A stretch of 64,000 bases of DNA from Vibrio viridaestus (GCF_003856525.1 NZ_RJVQ01000003.1:62001-126000), one strand, 5' to 3'. Counted from the first letter of the stretch, positions 29,628 to 38,540 are shown. Program-made: numbers and translations. Notes: a model not told the origin generated them from the letters alone.

Positions 29628-29964
29628 ATTAACTTATAGTGGTTAATCGAATTTGGCCATATTAATAGAGGTTTGGTCGCATGTTTTATGACATTTGCAA
29701 TAACAAACCTTATCTAAAACTCATGATTAGATGAAAAATACTAACAAGGTTTTGTCCATCAACGTGTCAGCGAGGTCTTCGTTGGCACGAATCAGCCCCT
29801 TTACAATTTGACGGTTGTATATATCTAATTTTCAAATGTCCCTCATTCACCTTAGCTTTTTAATAATCTTTCAGTTTTAAGACCCGTATCAATATAATTT
29901 GTTATATGAGGTGACATTCTGACCAGTATTAAATGACCTTGTCTTACAGGAATAGCTTAAATAT
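29628..29964. other. Mostly gene-free gap after the NACHT gene
   Basis: About 340 bases holding no intact gene. The only coding-like signal is a minus-strand fragment at 29727-29831, described separately. No clear terminator hairpin follows the NACHT stop. Confidence 0.6.
29727..29831 (-). pseudogene. Gene remnant, 34 codons (related to the remnant at 30.5 kb)
   Basis: A minus-strand open stretch ends in a stop at 29727 and contains IVKGLIRANEDLADTLMDK. A second remnant downstream contains IEKGLRLLSKEENANTFMDR, so the two appear homologous (I-x-K-G-L ... T-[LF]-M-D-[KR]). There is no start and an upstream in-frame stop. The parent family is not recognised; the size would fit a small antitoxin- or regulator-like protein. 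Confidence 0.35.
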
Positions 29965-30429
29965 ATGGGATTAGCAATCATGGATGACGCGAAAAACATT
30001 GGAAAAATAGCAGAATCACACTTTGAAAATGGGCTTTTATGTGCAGAAAGTGTAGTTACGGCTATTGCGGATTATCACGGTGTAGATAATAAACTCGTAT
30101 CTAAAATGGCAACGGCATTTTGCGGAGGTATGGCACGTACGTGTGGACAATGTGGTGCTCTATCTGGTGCCGTTATGGGTATAAGTCTAGCTTTGGGACG
30201 TGACTCAAAAGACGACACAGTGACAGAAGCATATGAAGCGACCCAAGAGTTGGTTCAACGATTTGAAAATGAGTTTGGAGCAAGGGACTGCCATAAGCTA
30301 TTGGGTTGCGACATAAGCACTAAAAGAGGAATGGAACAATTTAAGGCTCAAAACCTTCGAGTTAACTGTACTAAATATACTGGTAAAGCAGCAGAGATTG
30401 CAGTACAGGTTTTGAGCAAAAATAGCTAG
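29965..30429 (+). CDS. C_GCAxxG_C_C family protein
   Basis: A small Cys-rich protein (154 residues) of the C_GCAxxG_C_C family, often found near redox or metal genes in anaerobes; biochemical role unknown. Visible cysteines: LLCAESV near 27, CGGMARTCGQCGALSGAVMG (about 53-72), RDCHKLLGCD near 110, and VNCTKYTG near 133. An alternative ATG at 29980 (start MDDAKN) is possible; AGGAA lies 12 bases before 29965 and GGGA nine bases before 29980, so neither is clearly better. It stands alone between gene remnants, which suggests horizontal arrival. Confidence 0.8.
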   Translation: MGLAIMDDAKNIGKIAESHFENGLLCAESVVTAIADYHGVDNKLVSKMATAFCGGMARTCGQCGALSGAVMGISLALGRDSKDDTVTEAYEATQELVQRFENEFGARDCHKLLGCDISTKRGMEQFKAQNLRVNCTKYTGKAAEIAVQVLSKNS

Positions 30430-30484
30430 CCAAGTATTACGGTTTTTCCAGATTTTGAAATACTTAGTGGTATCCGAATAGCAA

Positions 30485-30825
30485 CTATTGCGTTACCCAG
30501 TCAAACTCACTTCTGTCCATAAACGTGTTGGCATTCTCCTCCTTGCTTAACAGCCTTAACCCTTTTTCAATGTACATCGATACGGTTGTCCCTGTGGGAA
30601 GAATAAGGCCAATCGCTGTTTATAGTGTTTGCATCATTAATAAAAATATCTTCGGTAGTAACTGTCGTTGTTCTTGCCCATTCGTTAAGTAGTCGTGATA
30701 CCAAGGTTACGCAGAACTCTATTATCCATTTCAAATAGAACTTCTAACATCTGATCTTCTAATACATAGAAAAGCTCGAAGGCAGGATTGCTTAGGAGAG
30801 GGAAGTTAAGCTCTAGGTTGAGCAT
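30485..30825 (-). pseudogene. Decayed minus-strand gene with frameshifts
   Basis: Three consecutive open pieces in different minus-strand frames read like one broken protein of about 110 residues. The first runs from ATG 30825 (MLNLELNFPLLSNPAF...) to a stop at 30685. The second, overlapping piece contains SRLLNEWARTTTVTTEDIF. The third contains GLILPTGTTVSMYIEKGLRLL and ends at 30485. At least two frameshifts are needed to join them. The family is not recognised. The last piece resembles the remnant at 29.8 kb. Confidence 0.4.
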
Positions 30826-30884
30826 TTTATTTTTGATTCAAATTCTCTTTTAACTGATTCTCAGGATCATAAAGTGTGAGAGAC

Positions 30885-30920
30885 ATTCTCAGGCATTTTT
30901 ACGGAGCAAAGCCTGAGAAT
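30885..30920. terminator. Inverted repeat downstream of the pqqU-like gene
   Basis: ATTCTCAGGC and GCCTGAGAAT enclose a 16-base loop; a third copy of ATTCTCAGG lies about 28 bases further upstream at 30857. It follows the stop of the TonB receptor gene on the minus strand but lacks a U-run, so termination is only probable. Confidence 0.5.
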
Positions 30921-30933
30921 AATCTAATCTCTC

Positions 30934-33093
30934 TTAATATTTGTAACTCATATTCAGTCCGACGCCGTAATTTCTGCCTGGAGCGGGTTCGTAGTAACGA
31001 CTATAGCTATCGTTAGCGACGATGGAACCAATGTAGTTTCTGTCAAAGACGTTATTTACTCTGCCGTAAATGTCCAATTGCCAATCTTTGAAGTCGTATT
31101 TATAACCGCCACTAAAATCGGTAACAGAATAGGCTGGTGCATGATCGGTATTGGCATCATTCACCTGTACTTCTCCAACATATTGAATGTTGGTTTGTGC
31201 ATACCAACCGCTTTCAGGTAAGAAACCGAAAGAGAGGTTGCCGATGTTGTCAGCGATTCCAGTCAGTTTATTGCCAGAGCGAATGCTTGTATCGCTAGAG
31301 CAATCACTGGTACTGCATTCATCACTACGATATTTTGCATCCATGAGTGTCCAAGACAATTGCAGTTTCCAGTCAGGCGCAAATTCATGTTGATAAGACG
31401 CTTCAATTCCCTGGCGGCGTGTTTTTCCTGCATTCTTATAGGTTGTGCGGCCATTAGAGCTTTGGTCAACCACGATTTCATCTTTAGTATTAATCTGGAA
31501 AAGAGCCAATGACAGCAAATCTTGACCAAAATATTTTTTGGTTCCGATTTCAAGACTCGTATTTGTCGTTGGTTTTAGATTAAGATTTAAACCACCAGTA
31601 CCATCGCTACGATAGGAAAGCTCGGTAATGGTTGGACTTTGAAACCCTTTCCCGATGGACGTGTAAACGTTCCAGTCTGGTGTGAGATAATATTGTAGTG
31701 AGGCAACCGGGAGAAGTTTATGAGTGCTGGTGTCGCCACTATCATCACCATTGTCATCGGTAATATAATAGTCGTTTGAATCGAAGTAGACGGAGCTATA
31801 CCTCAAACCGAGGTCGAGTCTTAATTTGTCGGTCAGGCTAAGACTAGACTGAATATAAGGGTCAATATTCCACATTAAATTCCGTTCATTTCGGCGCAGA
31901 CTACCAAGAACGCCAGTTGTGTAGTTACCATCAGACTCGGTGTAATTTTCGAAGCCACGGCGACGTTCGGTCATCGTTTCATAATCAATACCCGTTGTGA
32001 CGGTCATTGGAATATCGGATAGGTAGCCTTGGTGAGTCCAACGAGAATCAATACCTTGATAGTCACGTTTTAATATGATTGCTCCACCTGCATGCAAAGG
32101 GTTGTTTTCTTGAGTTGAATAAGGGATTGCAAGGTAGGATCGCATTTTCCGTTCACCAGCATAACCAGTGAAACTTAGACTATCGTTGTCAGTTAATTCT
32201 TTTTCATAACGTAGTCCAAACTGTGTTTGGTTAACATACTTTCGGGTGTTGTAGGATTTGACCGCATCTCTAGCTTGGCTCGGATTTTCTTGCCATGAAG
32301 AATAATTCAAACTACCGGGGTCATTGGCATCGAGGTCCACGGAATTAAGAATCAGCGTTAACTTACTAGTGTTATCGATGATAAAACCCAACTTGGCGTT
32401 GGCGATGTCTTTATCCGCTGCACTATGTTCACGAAATCCATGAGTCGAGAACCTGGAGGTGGATAGTGTGTAGGTCATATCACCCGCTTGATTACCAGTT
32501 CCCGTTTTACCAACGGCTTTTACGCCGCTTTTCCATGTGCCGTAACTGCCGTAGTAATGACTGGTTTCAATCTTATTTGGTTGGTTTACCGCTGTCTCTG
32601 TTTCTATGTTTATCACGCCACCGGCAGAATTTCCGTAGAGAGCTGAAAACGGGCCTCGTAATATGGTGACGTTATCAATGGTGTCGATATCAATATTGGA
32701 TGTCTGACTTTGTCCATCGGGCATAGTGGCAGGAATACCATCTACATAGATTCTTATTCCCCTCACACCGTATTTCGCACTAGCTCCAAAGCCACGAATC
32801 GCCATTTGTAGGTCTTGTGCGTAATTTTGGCGGTTTCTTACCTGTAATCCGGGAATGTCTTTTAATTTTTCTGATAAGTTGATTGCTGGTGTGGCTTTTC
32901 TTAATTCATCTCCCGATTTGATCGTGACAGATTCGGGGGTATCAAATTCAGATAGCGCGCCAGATGATGCGGTAACCACTATGGTATCAAGATTTTGTGT
33001 TGAGTCTGTTTTATCTTTTGTACGGTCCGTTTCGGCATGCAGAGCCGCAGGTAGAAATAAAACAGCGAGACTGCTGAATAGTATTTTTTTCAT
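30934..33093 (-). CDS. pqqU: TonB-dependent outer-membrane receptor, PqqU (YncD)-like
   Basis: A 719-residue TonB-dependent receptor: signal peptide (about residues 1-20), TonB box region DTIVVTAS, plug domain, then a 22-strand barrel ending in Tyr (MSYKY). Several long blocks recall E. coli YncD/PqqU closely: NRQNYAQDLQ, YVDGIPATMPDGQ, LRGPFSALYGN, GIDSRWTH, RNLMWNIDPYLQ-like, YKNAGKTRRQG, YYEPAPGRNYGVG. PqqU imports the cofactor pyrroloquinoline quinone. The divergent neighbour encodes a PQQ-dependent glucose dehydrogenase, which strongly supports the same substrate here. Confidence 0.88.
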   Translation of the reverse strand: MKKILFSSLAVLFLPAALHAETDRTKDKTDSTQNLDTIVVTASSGALSEFDTPESVTIKSGDELRKATPAINLSEKLKDIPGLQVRNRQNYAQDLQMAIRGFGASAKYGVRGIRIYVDGIPATMPDGQSQTSNIDIDTIDNVTILRGPFSALYGNSAGGVINIETETAVNQPNKIETSHYYGSYGTWKSGVKAVGKTGTGNQAGDMTYTLSTSRFSTHGFREHSAADKDIANAKLGFIIDNTSKLTLILNSVDLDANDPGSLNYSSWQENPSQARDAVKSYNTRKYVNQTQFGLRYEKELTDNDSLSFTGYAGERKMRSYLAIPYSTQENNPLHAGGAIILKRDYQGIDSRWTHQGYLSDIPMTVTTGIDYETMTERRRGFENYTESDGNYTTGVLGSLRRNERNLMWNIDPYIQSSLSLTDKLRLDLGLRYSSVYFDSNDYYITDDNGDDSGDTSTHKLLPVASLQYYLTPDWNVYTSIGKGFQSPTITELSYRSDGTGGLNLNLKPTTNTSLEIGTKKYFGQDLLSLALFQINTKDEIVVDQSSNGRTTYKNAGKTRRQGIEASYQHEFAPDWKLQLSWTLMDAKYRSDECSTSDCSSDTSIRSGNKLTGIADNIGNLSFGFLPESGWYAQTNIQYVGEVQVNDANTDHAPAYSVTDFSGGYKYDFKDWQLDIYGRVNNVFDRNYIGSIVANDSYSRYYEPAPGRNYGVGLNMSYKY

Positions 33094-33377
33094 TTTAATT
33101 TTATGAGTGATTTAAATAAATCAAAATAAATATCGTATTCAATAAAAATATAAAATAATTTATTTTTGAATGATATATATTCTAAATTATTTGGTTTTAT
33201 TATGTCATTAAATGTTATATCCAAGATAATATCTCAATCAAGAAAATAAAAACCACTTTATTTATATAGGTATTTATTGTTTTTTTAAATTTTGATTTTA
33301 GTTTTAATTAGGAAGATAATATAAAAGAATTAAATAAAGTATAAATCTAAATTATAAATAGTGGAGTAAAGTAAAAC
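33094..33377. promoter_or_regulatory. Divergent pqqU/gcd promoter region, very AT-rich
   Basis: 284 bases between divergent genes, extremely AT-rich. An imperfect dyad (ATTCAATAAAAATA ... TTATTTTTGAAT, about 33139-33174) could be an operator or merely AT-rich chance symmetry. I do not see a convincing Fur or CRP site. Confidence 0.45.
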
Positions 33378-35813
33378 ATGAATGATGATTCAAAAAGGAG
33401 GCCAACGCTTTTAACGCTTTGGTATTATGTTTTCTCGATATTGCTTTTGTTTACCGGCGGCTACTTTGTTATTGGTGGCGTCGAACTGATATCTTTAGGA
33501 GGTAGTTGGTATTTTCTTCTTTCTGGCATCATTTTCTTATTATCTGCTATTACTCTATTCAGAAAGAAATCCATATCCATTTCTCTTTTAATTTTAGCGT
33601 TTATTTATAGTGTTGTTTGGGCTCTCTATGATGCTGGCTTTGAATTTTGGCCATTAGAGTCTCGCCTGATGGTGCCTGCTGGCTTGATGTTATTTGGATT
33701 TTTGTCATGGCCAGTTCTACGTCGATACGAAGGAAAACAAAGTCTTACTAAAATATCCTACGGGTGTAGTGCTATTTTGTTGGTCGGTTTGTTGGCTGCT
33801 TTTTATTCTATGTTTCAACCTCATCCAACCGTTGCGTTTTCTGGAGAAAAATTACCGCTTATTCCTGTAGATAAGACTCAACAACAGAAAAACTGGGAAA
33901 ATTATGGTAATACCCCTGAGGGTGACCGGTTTGTCGCATTAGACCAAATCAATAGAAATAATATCAAAGATTTAAAGGTTGCTTGGACATTTCATACTGG
34001 AGATATTCCATTAAGTCCGGGGGGGAATGGTGCAGAAGATCAACAAACTCCTCTTCAGGTTGGAAATAAACTCTTTTTATGTACACCACATAATAATGTA
34101 ATTGCGGTTGATGTTGATAGCGGTAAGAAAATTTGGGAACACAAAGTTAATGCGGAATCCAAAGTATGGAATCGATGCCGTGGATTAGCTTATTTCGACG
34201 CAACCAAACCGATTATTCAACCGACGATTAAAGATGCAGACCCGGTTATTTTACCTAAGTTAGCTTCAAGCGATAAATGTGAACGTAGAATCATCATGAA
34301 TACGATTGATGCACGTTTAATGGAATTCAACGCGGACAATGGCGCTACCTGCCAAGATTTTGGTGATAACGGTACTGTTGATTTGAAAAAGGGCTTGGGT
34401 GATGCTGGAGATCCTAAGTATCAGCTGACAGCTGCGCCAACACTCGCAGGGACAACTGTTGTTGTGGGTGGGCGAGTCGCCGATAACGTATCAACCGATA
34501 TGCCTGGTGGCGTTATGCGTGGATTTGACGTTATTACTGGTGAAATGCGTTGGGCATTTGATCCGGGTAAAAAAGACCCGACTTTAAAACCCAATCCAAA
34601 TCAACAGTATGCGCGTAGTACACCAAACTCATGGGCGGCTATGTCGTACGATCCAAAGATGAATACGGTCTTTATTCCAATGGGCAGTTCATCGGTAGAT
34701 TTATGGGGTGCAGACAGGACGCCGTTGGATCATAAATATGCCACGTCAATTCTGGCATTAGATGCAACAACAGGTAAAGAAAGATGGGTATATCAAACGG
34801 TTCACAATGATTTGTGGGACTTTGATATTCCAATGCAGCCAAGTCTAGTCAATTTCCCAATGAAAGATGGCTCGACCAAACCAGCCGTTGTTGTGGGTAC
34901 GAAAACCGGACAGATTTTTGTCTTAGATAGAATGACTGGTAAGCCACTGACTAAAGTGGAAGAAAAGCCGGTTGAGGTTGGTAAAATACCCAATGAGCAG
35001 TACTCTGCGACTCAGCCTTTCTCTGTAGAAATGCCTCAAATTGGTAATCAGACATTAACTGAATCTGATATGTGGGGAGCGACTCCGTTCGATCAACTTG
35101 CATGTCGTATCAGCTTTAAATCAATGCGTTACAATGGTTTGTTTACACCACCGGGAACCGATTTATCGCTTAGCTTCCCAGGCTCTCTAGGCGGTATGAA
35201 CTGGGGTAGTATTTCATTTGACCCTAATAACCATTACGCCTTTGTTAATGACATGAGAATTGGTCTTTGGGTACAAATGATTCCACAAGACAATAGTAAA
35301 GCGAAAACCAGTGATGGTGGTGAGTCTGTTAATGCTGGGATGGGGGCTGTGCCTCTAAAAGGCACGCCTTATGGAGTCAATAAAAACAGATTCACATCAC
35401 CGGTCGGTATTCCTTGTCAAAAACCACCATTTGGTACGTTGTCCGCAATCGACCTGAAAACTCGTAAGGTAGTGTGGCAAATGCCTGTTGGTAGTGTTCA
35501 GGATACAGGTCCATTCGGCATAAAAATGCGTATGAAAATGCCAATTGGTATGCCAACGCTTGGCGGCACTTTGGCAACCCAAGGTGGTTTAGTCTTTATT
35601 GCTGGGACTCAGGATTACTATTTACGTGCTTACGATTCGTCGACAGGAGAGATGCTGTGGAAAGCTCGACTTCCAGTTGGGAGTGGTGCATCGCCAATGA
35701 GCTATGTTTCTCCAGAAACAGGTAAGCAGTATATTATTATCTCTGCAGGTGGCTCTCGACAGTCTCCTGACCGAGGTGATTATGTGATTGCTTATGCGTT
35801 AGACAATAAGTAG
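33378..35813 (+). CDS. gcd: Membrane-bound PQQ-dependent glucose dehydrogenase
   Basis: Gcd oxidises glucose (and other aldoses) to gluconolactone in the periplasm and passes electrons to ubiquinone. It is 811 residues (E. coli 796). Five N-terminal membrane segments (about residues 10-150) precede an eight-bladed quinoprotein propeller. Matches include NWENYGNTPEGDRF, QTPLQVGNKLFLCT, SPNSWA-like TPNSWAAMSYD, HNDLWDFDIPMQPSL (Asp/Ca region), KTGQIFVLDR (active-site Lys) and the C-terminal YIIISAGG. GGAG precedes the ATG. A related quinate or polyol dehydrogenase is a weaker alternative. In E. coli gcd also neighbours cueO, as here. Confidence 0.92.
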   Translation: MNDDSKRRPTLLTLWYYVFSILLLFTGGYFVIGGVELISLGGSWYFLLSGIIFLLSAITLFRKKSISISLLILAFIYSVVWALYDAGFEFWPLESRLMVPAGLMLFGFLSWPVLRRYEGKQSLTKISYGCSAILLVGLLAAFYSMFQPHPTVAFSGEKLPLIPVDKTQQQKNWENYGNTPEGDRFVALDQINRNNIKDLKVAWTFHTGDIPLSPGGNGAEDQQTPLQVGNKLFLCTPHNNVIAVDVDSGKKIWEHKVNAESKVWNRCRGLAYFDATKPIIQPTIKDADPVILPKLASSDKCERRIIMNTIDARLMEFNADNGATCQDFGDNGTVDLKKGLGDAGDPKYQLTAAPTLAGTTVVVGGRVADNVSTDMPGGVMRGFDVITGEMRWAFDPGKKDPTLKPNPNQQYARSTPNSWAAMSYDPKMNTVFIPMGSSSVDLWGADRTPLDHKYATSILALDATTGKERWVYQTVHNDLWDFDIPMQPSLVNFPMKDGSTKPAVVVGTKTGQIFVLDRMTGKPLTKVEEKPVEVGKIPNEQYSATQPFSVEMPQIGNQTLTESDMWGATPFDQLACRISFKSMRYNGLFTPPGTDLSLSFPGSLGGMNWGSISFDPNNHYAFVNDMRIGLWVQMIPQDNSKAKTSDGGESVNAGMGAVPLKGTPYGVNKNRFTSPVGIPCQKPPFGTLSAIDLKTRKVVWQMPVGSVQDTGPFGIKMRMKMPIGMPTLGGTLATQGGLVFIAGTQDYYLRAYDSSTGEMLWKARLPVGSGASPMSYVSPETGKQYIIISAGGSRQSPDRGDYVIAYALDNK

Positions 35814-35846
35814 TTTGTACGAGATTTTCCTCTTCATTTTCAAGAT

Positions 35847-35873
35847 AAACGGCCTAATAGGGCCGTTTTTTAT
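35847..35873 (+). terminator. Terminator after gcd
   Basis: The stem AACGGCC / GGCCGTT is followed by TTTTT, about 35 bases after the gcd stop. Confidence 0.88.
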
Positions 35874-35908
35874 TGAATATTGTTTTCGCTAGTATTGATT
35901 CTGGTGTA

Positions 35909-35939
35909 TTGACCTTCCCTCAAGGGTAAGCTTTATGCT
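35909..35939 (+). promoter_or_regulatory. CueR/MerR-type promoter of cueO
   Basis: A -35 TTGACC (35909-35914) and -10 TATGCT (35934-35939) are separated by 19 bases, the long spacer diagnostic of MerR-family activated promoters. The spacer holds an imperfect dyad CTTCCC...GGGTAAG like the CueR box. It lies 33 bases before a CueO-type copper oxidase gene. Confidence 0.72.
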
Positions 35940-35971
35940 TAACCTAAAGATATTTTTAGGAAGGGAAACTT

Positions 35972-37489
35972 GTGAAACGTAGAGACGTACTTCGAGGTGG
36001 GGCAGCTTTGGGAATGATGGGGTTAATCCCGCTTCCTTTTCGATTTGCTTTAGCGAATACATTGAGCCGACCCAATCTTCCAGTTCCATCCATATTGACG
36101 CCAGACGGTGATGGTTATTTTCATCTAATCACTCAAGAAGGGCACACCCGTTGGGACGAGACACTTGAGGGAAAAACCTATGGTGTCAACGGTCCGATTC
36201 TTGGACCAACAATTCGGGTAAAACAAGATGATGTTGTCAAAATTAAGCTGACTAATCGTCTAAATGAGACCACGACTATGCACTGGCATGGATTACTGGC
36301 TCCTGGTGATTGTGATGGTGGTCCCCAGCAAATGGTAAAGCCTGGAGAGTCCTGGAAAACCGAGTTTAGAATTAACCAACCGGCAGCGACATGCTGGTAC
36401 CATCCGCATCCACATCATGCGACGGCACGCCAAGTCGCAATGGGTATCGGGGGCATGTTTATTATCGACGATAAGCGCAGCGAGGAGCTGCCATTACCAA
36501 AAGAGTACGGAGTTGATGATATCCCCTTAGTCCTACAAGACAAAAGGCTAACGGATAGTGGGGATGTTGATTATACCCTCGATCCGGTTATTGCATCGGT
36601 AGGATGGTTTGGTAATACGATGTTAACTAATGGCGTTATCGAGCCACAAAAAGAAGTGCCGAAAGGTTGGGTTAGATTGCGTCTATTAAACGGGTGTAAT
36701 GCTCGGGTGCTCGCCATTGCGACTTCTGATAAACGGCCTATGTATGTTATCGCAAGTGATGGAGGATTACTTTCCAGTCCAGTGAAACAGAATGTACTAC
36801 CAATCATGATGGGAGAACGATTTGATATTATAATCGATACGAGTAATGGGAAGCCCTTTCAACTTATTGCGTTGCCAACAAATCAGATCGGAATGACATT
36901 ACCACCGTTTGATAGCCCCGTTGTGGTATTACATTGTAATCCAACCTTACCTCGAAATAATACCAGTTTACCTAATTCGCTGGCCGATGTTCCTGACGTT
37001 GATATTCCTTCAGACGTAAAACATAGAACGATTCAATTAACCATGAATCACCAATTACATATGTATGGGATGTCCCAGTTCCGAGAACAGTATGAAGGTG
37101 GACGAGGAATGATGGGGATGATGAGCGATGATAGTGAGCCAACAACAGAACAGCTATTACGTAGTAATTCTATTGACAACAAACCTTATGAAATGGGACA
37201 GCCTGCTTTTGATGTTAAGCAAGGACAGTATGAGGTTTGGCACATTTCTGGAATGATGCTGCATCCTTTTCATGTCCATGGAACACAGTTTCGGATTATA
37301 TCAGAAAATGGCGTCGCTCCTGAGCTACACCGTCAAGGATGGAAGGACACTGTGTTGATTAACGGTTCTGAGAGTAAAATCCTCGTTAGATTTGATCATA
37401 CAGCAAGTCAGCAGCACGCATATATGGCACATTGCCACTTGCTTGAACATGAAGATACCGGAATGATGATGTCATTTACGGTAAGTTAG
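35972..37489 (+). CDS. cueO: Multicopper oxidase (cuprous oxidase) CueO
   Basis: CueO oxidises Cu(I) in the periplasm and protects against copper. It is 505 residues. A twin-arginine signal (KRRDVLRGG, then a hydrophobic core) exports the folded enzyme. Copper ligands are complete: TMHWHGL, CWYHPHPHH, LHPFHVHGTQF, and AHCHLLEHEDTGMM with the type-1 Cys, His and axial Met. The methionine-rich Cu(I)-binding insert of E. coli CueO is reduced here to a short MMGMM segment near residue 385. The start is GTG 35972 after AGGAAGGGA. A CueR-type promoter lies upstream. Confidence 0.93.
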   Translation: MKRRDVLRGGAALGMMGLIPLPFRFALANTLSRPNLPVPSILTPDGDGYFHLITQEGHTRWDETLEGKTYGVNGPILGPTIRVKQDDVVKIKLTNRLNETTTMHWHGLLAPGDCDGGPQQMVKPGESWKTEFRINQPAATCWYHPHPHHATARQVAMGIGGMFIIDDKRSEELPLPKEYGVDDIPLVLQDKRLTDSGDVDYTLDPVIASVGWFGNTMLTNGVIEPQKEVPKGWVRLRLLNGCNARVLAIATSDKRPMYVIASDGGLLSSPVKQNVLPIMMGERFDIIIDTSNGKPFQLIALPTNQIGMTLPPFDSPVVVLHCNPTLPRNNTSLPNSLADVPDVDIPSDVKHRTIQLTMNHQLHMYGMSQFREQYEGGRGMMGMMSDDSEPTTEQLLRSNSIDNKPYEMGQPAFDVKQGQYEVWHISGMMLHPFHVHGTQFRIISENGVAPELHRQGWKDTVLINGSESKILVRFDHTASQQHAYMAHCHLLEHEDTGMMMSFTVS

Positions 37490-37504
37490 CTCTCCCGAAC
37501 TAAC

Positions 37505-37882
37505 TTATTTTCCCAACACTGATTTCGCACCGTTCAGTATGAAATAAGCGATAAGAGAACCGCATACGACGCCAATTAAGTTGAGTAGGATATCATGTAC
37601 TTCAAGTTGATGATGGTGACCCCAAATTTCAAGTACCTCGTGCAATACTGGGATGGAAAGAATAATGGTTCCGCTCCACAACGCCTTTATATTAGTAAAA
37701 GACCAGTAGGTAACGAAGCCAACAACAGCGTAGGCGAGAATATGAAGTTGGCTATGCCATGGTCCGGCAGCTTGACCAACCTGAGGTAAAAATGCGCCTA
37801 TAAATAACGTAATTAGAAGGACTACAAAGAGACTTAGTCGCCATATTCTCGAAATATATAAAAGATTAAGTACGTTCATCAA
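37505..37882 (-). CDS. VanZ-like small membrane protein
   Basis: A 125-residue protein with four predicted membrane helices: about residues 14-33, 45-63, 68-85 and 95-115. The HEVLEIWGHHHQLEVHDILLNLIGVVCG stretch, with a charged/His-rich loop followed by D-x-x-x-N-x-x-G, matches the VanZ-like pattern. VanZ proteins influence teicoplanin resistance in some Gram-positives; the role of Gram-negative members is unknown. It is convergent with cueO only 15 bases apart. Confidence 0.65.
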   Translation of the reverse strand: MMNVLNLLYISRIWRLSLFVVLLITLFIGAFLPQVGQAAGPWHSQLHILAYAVVGFVTYWSFTNIKALWSGTIILSIPVLHEVLEIWGHHHQLEVHDILLNLIGVVCGSLIAYFILNGAKSVLGK

Positions 37883-37952
37883 GCTCCTCCCAATGATATA
37901 ACCGTAATCTAATTTACACGGTTTATGTCAAATGTGTTACAGCTTAAAGTAA

Positions 37953-38540
37953 TCACTTAGTTGCTATTGCCTGAACAACATGACTTTGTCCATTATGCTT
38001 AAATCCTTCATGTATAACGCGCTCAGTTTCATGTAGTAGGGTGAATGACAGTTTAGGTAGTTCATTTAATAGGATCTCTTGTGTGACCATTAGATCTGGA
38101 TTACCCGGTCCCCCTGTTTTAAATTCGAGTTGTTTCGGAGTATAGGATTCAGCTAGATAAACTCCATTAGGTTTCAGCGCGAGCTCAATTCGCTTGTGGA
38201 GCGCTTGTCTTATACCACCAGGAAGATGGCAGAATATAGAAACAATGCCATCCCACTCATGGCTTCCTAAATCGAATTGTTCTAGGTCGGCTTTAATAAA
38301 CTTAATATCAACTCCATGATCGTTTGCCAGCGCTTGTGCTTTTATTAAAGCGACCTCGGACAGGTCAACTGCGGTGACATCAAACCCTTTCTGGGCTAAA
38401 AATACCGAGTTGCGACCTTCACCGTCTGCAAGACAGAGGATCTTTCCATTGGCGGGAAGAATGTGGACGTTATTGGCTAAAAAGTCGTTTGCACTTTTAC
38501 CGTAGACGTAGTCTTCATTATTGTAGATATCATCCCACAT
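37953..38540 (-). CDS. Class I SAM-dependent methyltransferase
   Basis: A 195-residue Rossmann-fold methyltransferase with the start MWDDIYNNEDYVYGKSANDFL, common in TehB-like small methyltransferases. SAM motif I is ILCLADGEGRNS near residue 34 (with ADGEGRN in place of the usual DxGxGxG), the acidic ribose-binding motif is VTAVDLS near 55, and motif III is ADLEQFD near 84. The substrate is unknown; tellurite or thiopurine-like small molecules are typical for relatives. The gene appears monocistronic. Confidence 0.8.
   Translation of the reverse strand: MWDDIYNNEDYVYGKSANDFLANNVHILPANGKILCLADGEGRNSVFLAQKGFDVTAVDLSEVALIKAQALANDHGVDIKFIKADLEQFDLGSHEWDGIVSIFCHLPGGIRQALHKRIELALKPNGVYLAESYTPKQLEFKTGGPGNPDLMVTQEILLNELPKLSFTLLHETERVIHEGFKHNGQSHVVQAIATK

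Noticed and set aside
26071-29964. Search for an attachment-site repeat of the tRNA-Arg 3' end or an integrase gene
   Set aside because: No second copy of the tRNA end and no recombinase frame was seen by eye, so I do not claim a bounded genomic island.
29628-30930. Integron attC (VCR-like) repeats near the remnants
   Set aside because: Some TAAC-containing motifs occur, but no paired R'/R'' core sites with cassette spacing.
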